From the NCBI RefSeq assembly GCF_035918095.1, contig NZ_CP109137.1, positions 7,380,001 through 7,444,000 of the forward strand: a DNA stretch of 64,000 nt. The letters are read 5' to 3'. The translations under genes were made by a program, and so were the position numbers. How positions within the stretch are numbered: position 1 is the stretch's first letter; each line of letters opens with the position of its first letter. Under the pieces are notes generated by a model. It saw only the letters and a list, made by a program, of their open reading frames with translations, did not search any database and was not told where the DNA came from. Source of the stretch: Streptomyces sp. NBC_01750. GTDB taxonomy: Bacteria > Actinomycetota > Actinomycetes > Streptomycetales > Streptomycetaceae. Positions 18,613 through 27,693 of this stretch are shown piece after piece.

Positions 18613-19824
18613 ATGCGCTTCCGCCATCCCGACGGCGCCACCGTCCACCTCTCCTACTGCACCAACGTCCACCCCGCGGAAACCCTCGACGGCGTACTCG
18701 CCCAGCTCCGCGACCACTGCGAGCCGGTACGCAAACGACTCGGCCGCGACCGGCTCGGCATCGGCCTCTGGCTCGCCAAGGACGCCGCTCACTCCCTGAT
18801 CACCGACCCGGCCGCGCTGCGCGGCCTGCGCGCCGAACTCGAACACCGCGGCCTCGAGGTCGTCACCCTCAACGGATTCCCGTACCAGGGATTCGGCGCC
18901 GCAGAGGTCAAGTACCGCGTCTACAAGCCGGACTGGACCGACCCCGAACGCCTCGCCCACACCACCGACCTGGCCCGTCTCCTCGCCGCTCTCCTCCCCG
19001 ACGACATCACCGAGGGCACCATCTCCACCCTCCCGCTCGCCTGGCGCACCTCCTTCGACGACACGGCAGCCGGGAACGCCCACACCGCCCTGATCACCCT
19101 CGCCGAGCGCCTCGACGCACTCGAGGAACTCACCGGCAAGTCGATTCGCATCGGCCTGGAGCCCGAGCCCGGATGCACGATCGAGATCACCGCCGACGCG
19201 ATCGCACCCCTCACGACCATCGCGGCGGCAACTGCCCCGGGGCGGATCGGCATCTGCGTCGACACCTGCCATCTCGCCACCTCCTTCGAAGACGCCGGCG
19301 CAGCCCTCGCAGCCCTCGTCGCGGCCGGCGTCACCATCCCCAAGGCGCAGTTGTCCGCCGCCCTGCACGCCGAGGAACCTCATCTCCCCGAGGTACGCGC
19401 GGCGTTGGCCGCCTTCGCCGAGCCTCGCTTCCTCCACCAGACCCGCACCCTTCCCCGTGCCCCCCGAGCGGGGGAGACCCCGTCCGCCACAGGACTGGTC
19501 GGCACCGACGATCTCGACGAAGCCCTCGGCGGCACGGCGCTGCCCGACGGCGCCCCCTGGCGCGCCCACTTCCACGTCCCCCTGCACGCGCCGCCCGCGC
19601 CTCCGCTTACCTCCACCCTCTCCGTGCTCCTGGACACGCTGAAACGGCTCGTCGGCGGCCCGAACCCGCTCACCCGGCACCTCGAGGTCGAGACCTACAC
19701 CTGGCAGGCCCTCCCGCCCGAGTTGCGCCCCCGCAACCGCACCCAGCTCACCGACGGGATCGCCGCCGAACTCACCCTCGCCCGCGACCTGCTGATCGAC
19801 CTCGGCCTCAAGGAGCTGCCATGA
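18613..19824 (+). CDS. eboE: Metabolite traffic protein EboE-like
   Basis: A 403-aa TIM-barrel protein characteristic of EboE. Landmarks are HLSYCTNVHPAETLDGVL at the N-terminus, LTLNGFPYQGFG-like VVTLNGFPYQGFGAAEVKY, LPLAWR, IGLEPEPGC, GICVDTCHLATSFED and the C-terminal LEVETYTW. EboE is required with its neighbours for an envelope-located product in the systems studied. A strong GAGGAGG precedes the ATG, and the stop overlaps the next gene by four bases. Confidence 0.87.
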   Translation: MRFRHPDGATVHLSYCTNVHPAETLDGVLAQLRDHCEPVRKRLGRDRLGIGLWLAKDAAHSLITDPAALRGLRAELEHRGLEVVTLNGFPYQGFGAAEVKYRVYKPDWTDPERLAHTTDLARLLAALLPDDITEGTISTLPLAWRTSFDDTAAGNAHTALITLAERLDALEELTGKSIRIGLEPEPGCTIEITADAIAPLTTIAAATAPGRIGICVDTCHLATSFEDAGAALAALVAAGVTIPKAQLSAALHAEEPHLPEVRAALAAFAEPRFLHQTRTLPRAPRAGETPSATGLVGTDDLDEALGGTALPDGAPWRAHFHVPLHAPPAPPLTSTLSVLLDTLKRLVGGPNPLTRHLEVETYTWQALPPELRPRNRTQLTDGIAAELTLARDLLIDLGLKELP

Positions 19825-21212
19825 CGCACCCCACGCCCACCCCGCTCCTGGTCCTGGACGTCGTCGGCCTCACCTCCCAGCTCCTCGAGCACATGCCACA
19901 CCTCAAGTCCCTTGCCCGGTCCGGCTCGCAGGCACCCCTCTCCACCGTCCTCCCCGCCGTGACCTGCGCCGCCCAGTCCACTTTTCTCACCGGCGTCCTC
20001 CCCGCCGAGCACGGCATCGTCGCCAACGGCTGGTACTTCCGCGACCTCGGCGAGGTCCTGCTGTGGCGCCAGCACAACGGCCTCGTCTCCGGAGACAAGA
20101 TCTGGGACGCCGCCCGCCGCGCCCACCCCGGCTACACCGTCGCCAACATCTGCTGGTGGTACGCCATGGGCGCGGACACCGACATCACCGTCACCCCCCG
20201 TCCCGTCTACTACGCCGACGGCCGCAAGGAACCCGACTGCTACACCCGGCCCCCCGAGCTGCACGACGAACTCACCGAGAAACTCGGCACCTTCCCCCTG
20301 TTCCACTTCTGGGGCCCGGGCGCCGACATCGTCTCCAGCCAGTGGATCGTCGACGCGACCCGCCACATCATGCGCACCCGACACCCCGACCTGACCCTTT
20401 GCTACCTCCCCCATCTCGACTACGACCTACAGCGCTACGGCCCCGACGATCCCCGCTCGTACCGGGCAGCCGCCGACCTCGACGCCGTCATCGCCCCGCT
20501 GCTGGACGAGGCCGGGCAGGAAGGCCGCACCGTCGTCGCCCTCTCGGAGTACGGCATCACCCGCGTCAGCCGCCCCGTCGACATCAACCGTGCTCTGCGC
20601 CGAGCGGATCTCCTCGAGGTCCACACCCAGGACGGTATGGAGTACCTCGACCCGATGGCCTCCCGCGCCTTCGCCGTCGCCGATCACCAGCTCGCGCACA
20701 TCTATGTACGCCGCCCCGAAGACCTGGAAGCCACCCGTGCGGTACTCGACGGACTGCCGGGCATCGAGCAACTCCTCGACGACGAGGGCAAGAAGAGCCA
20801 TGGCCTCGACCACCCCCGCTCCGGTGAACTCGTCGCCGTCGCCGAGCCCGATGCCTGGTTCACGTACTACTACTGGCTCGACGACGACCGGGCCCCCGAC
20901 TTCGCCCAGCTCGTCGAGATCCACCGCAAACCCGGCTACGACCCCGCCGAGCTCTTCATGGACCCTCTCGACCCCTACGTACGCCTCAAGGCGGCCAAGG
21001 CCGTCGCCCGCAAGAAGCTCGGCATGCGCTACCGCCTCGCGGTCGTCCCCCTCGACCCGTCACCTATTCGCGGCAGCCACGGCCGCCTGCCCCCGAGCGG
21101 CGAAAGTGACACCGGACCGCTCATCCTCTGCTCCACCCCCCGCGCTGTCAGCGGCCGCGTCGCGGCCACCGATGTGAAGTCCCTGCTGCTTCAACTCGCT
21201 GGTCTCCACTGA
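19821..21212 (+). CDS. eboF: Alkaline-phosphatase-superfamily nucleotide pyrophosphatase, EboF-like
   Basis: A 463-aa phosphodiesterase/nucleotide pyrophosphatase of the alkaline phosphatase superfamily. The nucleophile region is LPAVTCAAQSTFLTG (Thr near residue 47), followed by HGIVANGWYFRD. Metal-site candidates are HLDYDLQRYG, SEYGI and the AVADHQLAHIYV region. There is no clear signal peptide. It closes the run of overlapping ebo genes, and the next gene starts 37 bp downstream. It would hydrolyse a nucleotide- or phosphate-linked intermediate. Confidence 0.86.
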   Translation: MTHPTPTPLLVLDVVGLTSQLLEHMPHLKSLARSGSQAPLSTVLPAVTCAAQSTFLTGVLPAEHGIVANGWYFRDLGEVLLWRQHNGLVSGDKIWDAARRAHPGYTVANICWWYAMGADTDITVTPRPVYYADGRKEPDCYTRPPELHDELTEKLGTFPLFHFWGPGADIVSSQWIVDATRHIMRTRHPDLTLCYLPHLDYDLQRYGPDDPRSYRAAADLDAVIAPLLDEAGQEGRTVVALSEYGITRVSRPVDINRALRRADLLEVHTQDGMEYLDPMASRAFAVADHQLAHIYVRRPEDLEATRAVLDGLPGIEQLLDDEGKKSHGLDHPRSGELVAVAEPDAWFTYYYWLDDDRAPDFAQLVEIHRKPGYDPAELFMDPLDPYVRLKAAKAVARKKLGMRYRLAVVPLDPSPIRGSHGRLPPSGESDTGPLILCSTPRAVSGRVAATDVKSLLLQLAGLH

Positions 21213-21249
21213 AGCAGACACCACTGACAATCCGATCCCGGGAGATCCC

Positions 21250-22293
21250 ATGAGCCGCACAAGCAAGGCCAACGACCCCGAACTCGCCCACAAGCTCAGC
21301 AGACGCGGCATGCTCGGCGTCGCCGCCGGCGCGACCGCGGCGGCCATCGTCGGCGCCGCGGCAGGTCCGGCCGCCGCCGCGGCCGCGACGAGTGCCGCCG
21401 CCCCCGGCCGCGGCCGCCCCGTCCTTCCCCCCGGCCGCCTCGGCACCCAGCTCTACTCCCTGCGCGACAAGGTCTCGAGCCTCGGCTTCGCCAAGGTCTT
21501 CGCCGAGCTGGAACGCTACGGCTACGACGAGATCGAGTACGCCGGCTACACCCAGGGCACCGGCCCCATCAGCCTCGCCCAGCTGAAGCAGCTCGCCCGC
21601 GACCACGGGCTGCGCGGCATCGGCAGTCACGTCGGCTATTACTCCGGCGACCCGAACGCCTACACCTTCGCGCAGAACCTCGACAAGGTCCTCGACGACG
21701 CCCAGGCGCTCGGCCTCCCGCACATCGGCACCGCATCCGGACCCTTCCGCTACGGCTCCACCGTCGATGCCTGGAAGCGGGCCGCCGAAGAGTTCAACAC
21801 CTATGGAGCCGCCGCCAAGAAGCGTGGTCTGAAGTTCTACCAGCACAACCACGCCGAGGAGTTCTCCTTCGCCACCGACCAGCCGGACGTCCGCCTCTAC
21901 GACGTGCTGCTCGCCGAGACCGACCCCGATCTGGTCTACCTCGAAATGGACATCTACTGGGCGTTCGTGGGCCAGTTCCGCTTCGGCAAGCGCGCCGACG
22001 GCACCCCCGCTCCCTTCGACCCTCTGCGATATGTCCTCAAGCAGCCCCACCGCTACCCGCTGTTCCACGTCAAGGACGGCACGCACGACGAGTCCGCCCG
22101 CGACGGCTACCGGATGGTGGACGTCGGGGACGGAGACATCGACTACAAGCGTTTCATCTCCGCGGTGAACAAGACTCACGGCGGCTACCACGACCACCAC
22201 TGGCAGACCGAACACGACAACCCGGTCGAGTCGTTCGCGTTTGCCCGCAAATCCAGCGCGCACCTCCACTCGCTGCGCGAGAAGGGCTGCTGA
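21250..22293 (+). CDS. Tat-exported sugar phosphate isomerase/epimerase
   Basis: A 347-aa TIM barrel with a twin-arginine-like leader (LSRRGMLGVAAGATAAAIV...), so probably exported folded. The catalytic landmarks are YQHNHAEEF, VYLEMDIYWAF, FHVKDGTHDE and the C-terminal HHWQTEHDNP. Exported members of this family, together with ThuA/DUF1080 proteins, commonly act on 3-keto-glycosides outside the membrane. It is probably the last gene of the ebo-type operon, and a repeat block follows. Confidence 0.88.
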   Translation: MSRTSKANDPELAHKLSRRGMLGVAAGATAAAIVGAAAGPAAAAAATSAAAPGRGRPVLPPGRLGTQLYSLRDKVSSLGFAKVFAELERYGYDEIEYAGYTQGTGPISLAQLKQLARDHGLRGIGSHVGYYSGDPNAYTFAQNLDKVLDDAQALGLPHIGTASGPFRYGSTVDAWKRAAEEFNTYGAAAKKRGLKFYQHNHAEEFSFATDQPDVRLYDVLLAETDPDLVYLEMDIYWAFVGQFRFGKRADGTPAPFDPLRYVLKQPHRYPLFHVKDGTHDESARDGYRMVDVGDGDIDYKRFISAVNKTHGGYHDHHWQTEHDNPVESFAFARKSSAHLHSLREKGC

Positions 22294-22296
22294 GGG

Positions 22297-22383
22297 CCCG
22301 TACGGACCCGATTCGGGTCCGTACGGCACCGATTCGGGTCCGCGCAGTACCGATTCGGGTCCGCGCGGCGCCGATCCCGCGTC
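22297..22383 (+). repeat. 21-bp tandem repeat block with palindromic core
   Basis: About three and a half copies of a 21-bp unit sharing ACCGATTCGGGTCC. The first copy forms the inverted repeat GGACCCG-ATT-CGGGTCC. The block lies directly after the isomerase stop. It could be a transcription terminator array or a protein-binding array. Confidence 0.7.
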
Positions 22384-22457
22384 GGCGCGGGAATCCTGCT
22401 ACCGGCCAGTAGAGGGAACGTAAGGTTCCGTCCATCATGGAACGCGAACATGTCAAA

Positions 22458-22488
22458 GGCCCTCCGTCCGTACGGGACGGAGGGCTTT
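22458..22488 (+). terminator. Hairpin upstream of the acid phosphatase gene
   Basis: An 11-bp stem, GCCCTCCGTCC / GGACGGAGGGC (22459-22469 with 22475-22485), with a GTACG loop, extended by AAA/TTT. It probably terminates transcription from the ebo-type operon. It sits 34 bp before the phosphatase start, so an attenuator role is also possible. Confidence 0.6.
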
Positions 22489-22521
22489 CCCTGAGCTGTT
22501 CCGAGACGCAGGAGACCCCCC

Positions 22522-23187
22522 ATGCATGCAGGCAAGTGGAGAATCCGGTCGGTGGCCACCGCCGCCGCGCTGGCGTTCACCATGGCCGCCCCGGTGGCAA
22601 CGGCCGCGGACTCGACCGGGTCGGACCGCCCGGCGACCCCGGCCGCCGCCGCGCCGCAGCAGTCCGGCCGCGCCGGTGCGCTGCTCGCCGACGTCGACTA
22701 CGGGACCTGGCAGCGTGATGTCGCCGACGTCATCGCCGTCGCTCGCCCCTACGTCGAGCAGCGCACCGTCAACACCTCCGGTGCGAAGCAGGCGATCGTC
22801 CTCGACATCGACAACACTTCGCTCGAGACGGACTTCCACCCCTTCTGGGAGTACCCGACCCCCGCGGTCAAGCCCGTTCTCGACCTGGTGCGTTACGCGA
22901 AGTCCCGCGGTGTGGACATCTTCTTCGTCACCGCCCGCCCGGGCATCATCTACTCGCTCACCGACTACAACCTGAAGAAGGTCGGGTACCCGGTCGACGG
23001 CCTCTACGTACGGGATCTGCCCGACCTCTTCAGCGAGGTCAGCGCGTACAAGACGGGCAAGCGGGCCGCGATCGAGGCGAGGGGCTACACGATCATCGCC
23101 AACATCGGCAACAACACGACCGATCTCGTGGGCGGCCACGCCGAGAAGACGTTCAAGCTGCCCGACTACAACGGCGACCTCTCGTAG
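22522..23187 (+). CDS. Secreted HAD-family acid phosphatase (class B type)
   Basis: A 221-aa exported phosphatase. The signal peptide covers about residues 1-28 (AALAFTMAAPVATAAD). HAD motif I is VLDIDNTSLETD (about residues 93-104, nucleophile Asp), motif II is FFVTARPG, and the C-terminal part carries the lysine/Asp region YKTGKRAAIEARG and NIGNNTTDL. In place of the usual GDxxxD it has an Asn-rich variant, seen in streptomycete secreted phosphatases. It probably scavenges phosphate outside the cell. Confidence 0.88.
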   Translation: MHAGKWRIRSVATAAALAFTMAAPVATAADSTGSDRPATPAAAAPQQSGRAGALLADVDYGTWQRDVADVIAVARPYVEQRTVNTSGAKQAIVLDIDNTSLETDFHPFWEYPTPAVKPVLDLVRYAKSRGVDIFFVTARPGIIYSLTDYNLKKVGYPVDGLYVRDLPDLFSEVSAYKTGKRAAIEARGYTIIANIGNNTTDLVGGHAEKTFKLPDYNGDLS

Positions 23188-23211
23188 TCGTCGGCACAAC
23201 CGGGCACAGCA

Positions 23212-23257
23212 GCGGGGTGGCCGTCACGACCGTCAACGGTCGTGACGGCCACCCCGC
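23212..23257 (+). terminator. Strong terminator after the acid phosphatase gene
   Basis: A perfect 21-bp inverted repeat (23212-23232 and 23237-23257) with a TCAA loop, 25 bp after the phosphatase stop. It is probably an efficient terminator in either direction. Confidence 0.85.
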
Positions 23258-23478
23258 GCTCATGGTGCTCATCCCGGGGTGCAGGGGCCGGCTCGACGCC
23301 CACCGAGACGGCGAGGCTCGCCCACGACCGGCTCTCGACATCACGCGACATCACGTGACGTCACCCACAATTGAGACCGTGTGCGCTGACCGCCGGCCGC
23401 ACGCTCACTACCGTCCAGTACGAGACATGAGCCATCGCACCTCCCGCCCCGACTGTGCACCGAGAGCGGAGACCTTCC

Positions 23479-25020
23479 ATGGCACCCATCCTCACCCTCA
23501 AGCCCGGCACCGCATGGGCCGACGCCTGGCAGCGCTGCCTGGCCGTCGCCCCCGAGTCCTTCCGTGACGACCGCGTACTGAACCTCTGGGCCGCCCAGTG
23601 GCAGGCCGACGGCCGCCCCCTGCCCGCAACCAGCCCGGTCGACGGCAGCCCTGTCGCGGGACCGCCGCGCCTGGACGAGGCAACCGCGCAGCAGGCGGTA
23701 CGCGCCTCACTCGACCAGCACCGGACCTGGCGACACGTTCCTCTCAGCGAGCGCAGGGCGCGCGTCGCCGCCACCCTCGACTCCCTCACCGAACACCGCG
23801 AACTGCTCGCCCTGCTCCTGGTCTGGGAGATCGGCAAGCCGTGGCGGCTCGCACAGGCCGATGTCGACCGTGCGATCGACGGAGTGCGCTGGTACGTCGA
23901 CGGTGCCGAGTCGATGCTCGATGGGCGTGCGCCTCTGCCGGGCCCGGTCTCCAACATCGCCAGCTGGAACTACCCGATGTCCGTCCTGGTCCACGCGATG
24001 CTCGCGCAGGCCCTGGCCGGGAACGCGGTGATCGCGAAGACCCCGACCGACGGCGGTGTCGCCTGCCTCACCCTGGCCTCCGCTCTCGCCGCCCGTGAAG
24101 GTATCCCGATCACCCTGGTCAGCGGCAGCGGGGGCGAGCTCTCCGAGGCCCTGGTCCGCTCCCCGGAGATCGGCTGCGTCTCCTTCGTCGGCGGCCGCGA
24201 CACCGGAGCCCGTATCGCCACCGCCGTGGCCGACCTCGGCAAGCGCCACATCCTGGAACAGGAGGGCCTGAACACCTGGGGCATCTGGAACCACAGCGAC
24301 TGGGACGCGCTCACCGCGGTGATCCCCAAGCTCTTCGACTACGGCAAGCAGCGGTGCACGGCGTATCCGCGCTTCGTGGTCCAGCGCGAGCTGTTCGCCG
24401 ACTTCCTCGCGGCCTACCTGCCCGCCGTACGTTCCGTCCGTACGGGTCACCCGCTGGCGGTCGAGCACCCCGACGACCCGCTGCCCACCCTGGACTTCGG
24501 CCCCCTGATCAACGCGGCGAAGGCGAAGGAACTGGGCGACCAGGTCGCCGAGGCGATCGACCGCGGGGCCGTGCCCCTGCACCGGGGCACCCTGGCGGAA
24601 GGCCGTTTCCTGCCGGGCCAGGACACTTCCGCCTACCTCCCGCCGGTCACCCTCCTGGGCCCGCCGCCGTCCTCGCCACTGCACCACGCGGAACCGTTCG
24701 GCCCGGTCGACACGATCGTCCTGGTCGACACCGAGGCGGAACTGCTCGCCGCGATGAACGCCTCCAACGGCGCGCTCGTCGCGACGCTGTCGACCGACGA
24801 CCCGGCGACGTACGAGCGACTCGCCCCGCAGATCCGCGCCTTCAAGGTCGGCCACGGAAAGCCGCGCTCGCGCGGTGACCGCGACGAGCTGTTCGGCGGT
24901 TTCGGGGCGTCCTGGCGGGGCGCGTTCGTCGGCGGCGAGCTACTGATCCGGGCTGTGACGGACGGCCCGGCGGGAGAGCGTCTGCCGGGCAACTTCCCCG
25001 ACTACCACCTGATGGCGTGA
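23479..25020 (+). CDS. Aldehyde dehydrogenase family protein
   Basis: A 513-aa NAD(P)-dependent aldehyde dehydrogenase. It has the cofactor-binding region NIASWNYPMSVLVHAM, the general-base region EQEGLN (replacing the usual ELGGK), and the catalytic Cys in FDYGKQRCTAYPRFV (about residue 294). The C-terminal NASNGALVATLST segment fits the family. ATG 23479 is chosen because GGAG lies 7 bases before it; an upstream in-frame start lacks this. The stop is only 4 bp from the stop of the convergent DUF2254 gene. Confidence 0.87.
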   Translation: MAPILTLKPGTAWADAWQRCLAVAPESFRDDRVLNLWAAQWQADGRPLPATSPVDGSPVAGPPRLDEATAQQAVRASLDQHRTWRHVPLSERRARVAATLDSLTEHRELLALLLVWEIGKPWRLAQADVDRAIDGVRWYVDGAESMLDGRAPLPGPVSNIASWNYPMSVLVHAMLAQALAGNAVIAKTPTDGGVACLTLASALAAREGIPITLVSGSGGELSEALVRSPEIGCVSFVGGRDTGARIATAVADLGKRHILEQEGLNTWGIWNHSDWDALTAVIPKLFDYGKQRCTAYPRFVVQRELFADFLAAYLPAVRSVRTGHPLAVEHPDDPLPTLDFGPLINAAKAKELGDQVAEAIDRGAVPLHRGTLAEGRFLPGQDTSAYLPPVTLLGPPPSSPLHHAEPFGPVDTIVLVDTEAELLAAMNASNGALVATLSTDDPATYERLAPQIRAFKVGHGKPRSRGDRDELFGGFGASWRGAFVGGELLIRAVTDGPAGERLPGNFPDYHLMA

Positions 25021-25024
25021 CCGC

Positions 25025-26326
25025 CTAGCCGATGCCCTGGCGGTCGGGCTCCAGCGCGAACGCGCGCTCGGCCGCCTCGGGCACCGTGCGCTCCACGGCC
25101 TGAACCAGCAGCGTGCGGTGCCTGAGCAGCGGCTCTCTCCGCTCCTGGGGCGTGAGCAGCAAGAGATCGTCGATCCCGGCCACCAGCCGCCGGGTCACCT
25201 GCGGATGCCCCGGCGCGTAGAGCCGTACCTCCGCCAGCCCAAGATCCACCAGATCGGTCCACCCGGGCACGTCCTGCACCAGGCGCACGTCGCCCTGCCG
25301 GTCCCGGTGCTGCACCGCCCCGAGCGGCATCCTCACCACCGCCGCCAGAAACTGCACGATCCGGTCCAGGCACTGCACGGCGGTCGTCGGATCGTTCACG
25401 GCGGGCGACAGCGCGCGCAGCGCGATGTCCGACAGCTGCCGCAGCCCGAACCCGAGATCCTGGTGAAAGGAACGTTCCACCCCCACGGACACGGCGGACC
25501 TGAGCGCCTGTCGCGGCCAACCCTCCCCGTGCACGGCCAGCACCGGCATCCCGGGCACCACGTAGTCCCCGATCCGCGGAATCAGCCGCAGCACGACGCC
25601 GTGCCGCCCGGCCACCCGTACCAACCGCGCGACGTTCACATCCCGCAGCACGCCCGCCCGCCCATGATGCGCGACCCACGCGGTCTCGGGAGCGAGCGGC
25701 GCCATGTCCTGGCCGCCGGCCGGCTGCCTGCGCAGCATATGGAAGGACTCCCGGGCGATGTGGTCGACGACCGGCCCGACCTGCATCAGCCGCAGCATGG
25801 CGCTCACATAGGCGATGAAGAGCAGCAGACTCAGCCCGACCATCGCCATGGTCAGCAGGCTCTGCACGAGCGGCACCGAGGTGACCAGCTTGGGATCGGT
25901 CTCGCTCTCGTACGAGGTCAGCACCAGCAGCGAGAACAGAAAGGTCGCCAGGAACACGGTCAGCGTCAGCTTGCTGATCCGGCTTCTGACGAAGATCCGC
26001 ACGACCCGCGGGGTGAGCTGGCCACTCGCCATCTGGACGGCGACCAGCGAGATGCTGAAGACGACACCGATGAAGGTCATCATCGCGGAGCTGACCGTCG
26101 TCACGATGGTCTTGCTGTCGTCGGCGATCGAGATGAGGTCGCTGATCGCTTCGTATGCCTGCTCGCGCTGCAGATACGCGATGATCTGCGTATCCAGCGC
26201 GGAGGCCCCCCACCACAGCGCCAAGGCGCACAGCAGCCCGGCGGCCGGCGCGAACCAGAAGGTGTCCCGCAGATGCTCGCGCAGCAGCGAGAGCGCGCGG
26301 GGCGGTCGATAGCGGCGATCACTCAC
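25025..26326 (-). CDS. DUF2254 membrane protein
   Basis: A 433-aa predicted integral membrane protein of DUF2254. N-terminal landmarks are LREHLRDTFWFAPAAG then a first helix, a second pair of helices around VTTVSSAMMTFIGVVFSIS and LTLTVFLATFLFSLLVL, then a soluble C-terminal half with DIALRALSPAVNDPTTA, a family hallmark. Function unknown. I start at GTG 26326, which opens directly into the conserved region; the 94 upstream in-frame codons are unsupported. A diverged, broken copy of its 5' end and upstream DNA lies near 29.4-29.7 kb. Confidence 0.85.
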   Translation of the reverse strand: MSDRRYRPPRALSLLREHLRDTFWFAPAAGLLCALALWWGASALDTQIIAYLQREQAYEAISDLISIADDSKTIVTTVSSAMMTFIGVVFSISLVAVQMASGQLTPRVVRIFVRSRISKLTLTVFLATFLFSLLVLTSYESETDPKLVTSVPLVQSLLTMAMVGLSLLLFIAYVSAMLRLMQVGPVVDHIARESFHMLRRQPAGGQDMAPLAPETAWVAHHGRAGVLRDVNVARLVRVAGRHGVVLRLIPRIGDYVVPGMPVLAVHGEGWPRQALRSAVSVGVERSFHQDLGFGLRQLSDIALRALSPAVNDPTTAVQCLDRIVQFLAAVVRMPLGAVQHRDRQGDVRLVQDVPGWTDLVDLGLAEVRLYAPGHPQVTRRLVAGIDDLLLLTPQERREPLLRHRTLLVQAVERTVPEAAERAFALEPDRQGIG

Positions 26327-26586
26327 GCACGCGAAGGTACGTCCTGCACTGTGCCGGCGCAGGCCGCAACAGGCCGTGAGCGGGGTGCGGAGATGTGGTC
26401 GAGCCCGCCGCGAACGAGTCGGCCGCACCTCACTGACCACCGGATATACGGATGAGGGGCACCTTGAACCGCTGTTACGGCGCCAGGTTCTCCGCCACAC
26501 CCGTTCGGCCCTGGTCCGAGTGGTGGTCCACTGACGCGGGTGAGCTGGGCGATGGGTGAGCCGGAATGGCCACTGGGACAGGAGTG

Positions 26587-26811
26587 CTATGCGGCCTGTC
26601 TGGGCCAACGTGCCCCGGCCTGCTTGACGATGCGGTCGCCGACGGCGAACGACGAGTACACCCAGGAGGCGACCTCCACGTTGATCTCCTGGCCGTGGTC
26701 GGCACGGATCGTCAACAGGTGCTCATGACGCATGCCGGAGGTCAGTATGACGTCCCGCGTCGACAGCCCAACGACCTCACCGGCGTACGCGCTCTCTACC
26801 TTCCGGCTCAC
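26587..26811 (-). CDS. Small conserved-looking protein (DUF7489-like)
   Basis: A 74-aa protein with no signal peptide or membrane segment. The pattern EVVGLSTRDVIL...LLTIRADHGQEINVEVASWVY...FAVGDRIVKQAG looks like a small beta-barrel of the DUF7489 kind, judged from memory. It starts at GTG, with a poor ribosome site. It is flanked by the DUF2254 gene (same strand, 260 bp away) and a divergent hemerythrin gene. Reality as a gene is likely but not certain; function unknown. Confidence 0.55.
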   Translation of the reverse strand: MSRKVESAYAGEVVGLSTRDVILTSGMRHEHLLTIRADHGQEINVEVASWVYSSFAVGDRIVKQAGARWPRQAA

Positions 26812-26986
26812 TTGGCCGACGATGCCCCACAGCTCGGACGGCAGCGCCGCGGGTGCGCCCCGGGTACATCTCCTGTGTATGCCGCCCGGCCCAAGGGGAG
26901 CCGGGAACTGTTATCCGCTGCCACCCTCGGGAACCCGTGTCATGGCTGACCTGATTGGTCACACGGGAAGAGACGAGGGACGGGCC

Positions 26987-27544
26987 ATGGCCCACGGCGG
27001 AGATGTCATCAACGAACTGACCACCGACCACCGCGAGGTGGATGACCTTTTCGACCAGATCGAACGGGCCGAGCCCGGCAGCCCGGAGCGCAGGAATCTC
27101 ACGGACCAGCTGACCATCGAACTGGTCCGGCACTCCGTCGCGGAGGAGGAGTACCTGTATCCCGCGGTACGCAGGCATCTGCAGGACGGCAACACGCTCG
27201 CCGACAAGGAGATCGCCGACCACGGACGAGTCGAGGAGCTGCTCAAGGACCTGGAGGGGCGTGACGCCGCTGATCCCGAGTTCAACTACCTGCTCGCGCA
27301 ACTCAGGACCGAGGTGGAAGCTCACGTCAGGGATGAGGAGACCCACCTCTTCGTCCAGCTGCAAGCCGCCTGCACGCCCGGCGAGTTGGAACGGCTCGGA
27401 GACAAGGTCCGATCGGCGAAGAGGCTCGCCCCCGCGCGACCGCGCCCGGACACTCCCGACGCGCCGCCCGCCAACAAGCTCCTTGCGCCGGGAGCCGGGC
27501 TGGTCGACCGCGTCCGCGACTTCTTCGCCCGCCGCGGCGAGTAA
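26987..27544 (+). CDS. Hemerythrin HHE-domain protein
   Basis: A 185-aa cytosolic four-helix-bundle protein with the di-iron ligand pattern of hemerythrin: TTDHREVDDLF, RHSVAEEEYLYPAV, IADHGRVEELL and HVRDEETHLFVQL. It probably binds O2 or NO or senses redox state. The C-terminal 45 residues are Pro/Arg-rich. ATG 26987 is preceded by GAGGGAC; an in-frame ATG at 26942 would add 15 residues. Confidence 0.88.
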   Translation: MAHGGDVINELTTDHREVDDLFDQIERAEPGSPERRNLTDQLTIELVRHSVAEEEYLYPAVRRHLQDGNTLADKEIADHGRVEELLKDLEGRDAADPEFNYLLAQLRTEVEAHVRDEETHLFVQLQAACTPGELERLGDKVRSAKRLAPARPRPDTPDAPPANKLLAPGAGLVDRVRDFFARRGE

Positions 27545-27642
27545 CCGCACCGCTTGTGGGTGGGCGTCGCGGCGTAATTCAGGTGCTCGGCTCATCGGCC
27601 CCGGCTACGGTGGGCCTCGTTCAGGTGCGCAGGCTGCGGCTA

Positions 27643-27690
27643 CTTCTCCTGTCAAGAGAGCAACGCGGGTTCGAATCCCGCCGCCGGCCC
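27643..27690 (+). pseudogene. 3' half of a tRNA (Asp-like, anticodon GTC)
   Basis: The anticodon arm TTCTC-CTGTCAA-GAGAG and a perfect T arm GCGGG-TTCGAAT-CCCGC are present and followed by an acceptor-like CGCCGGC. No matching D arm or 5' acceptor strand can be found upstream, so this is a truncated tRNA relic in the otherwise gene-free stretch 27545-28104. Confidence 0.55.
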
Positions 27691-27693
27691 CGG

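Noticed and set aside
22297..22383. Possible CRISPR array
   Set aside because: The units are contiguous 21-mers without spacers, and there are no cas genes.
25118..26455. 445-aa open frame on the plus strand
   Set aside because: Antisense to the DUF2254 gene, with His/Gln-rich nonsense composition.
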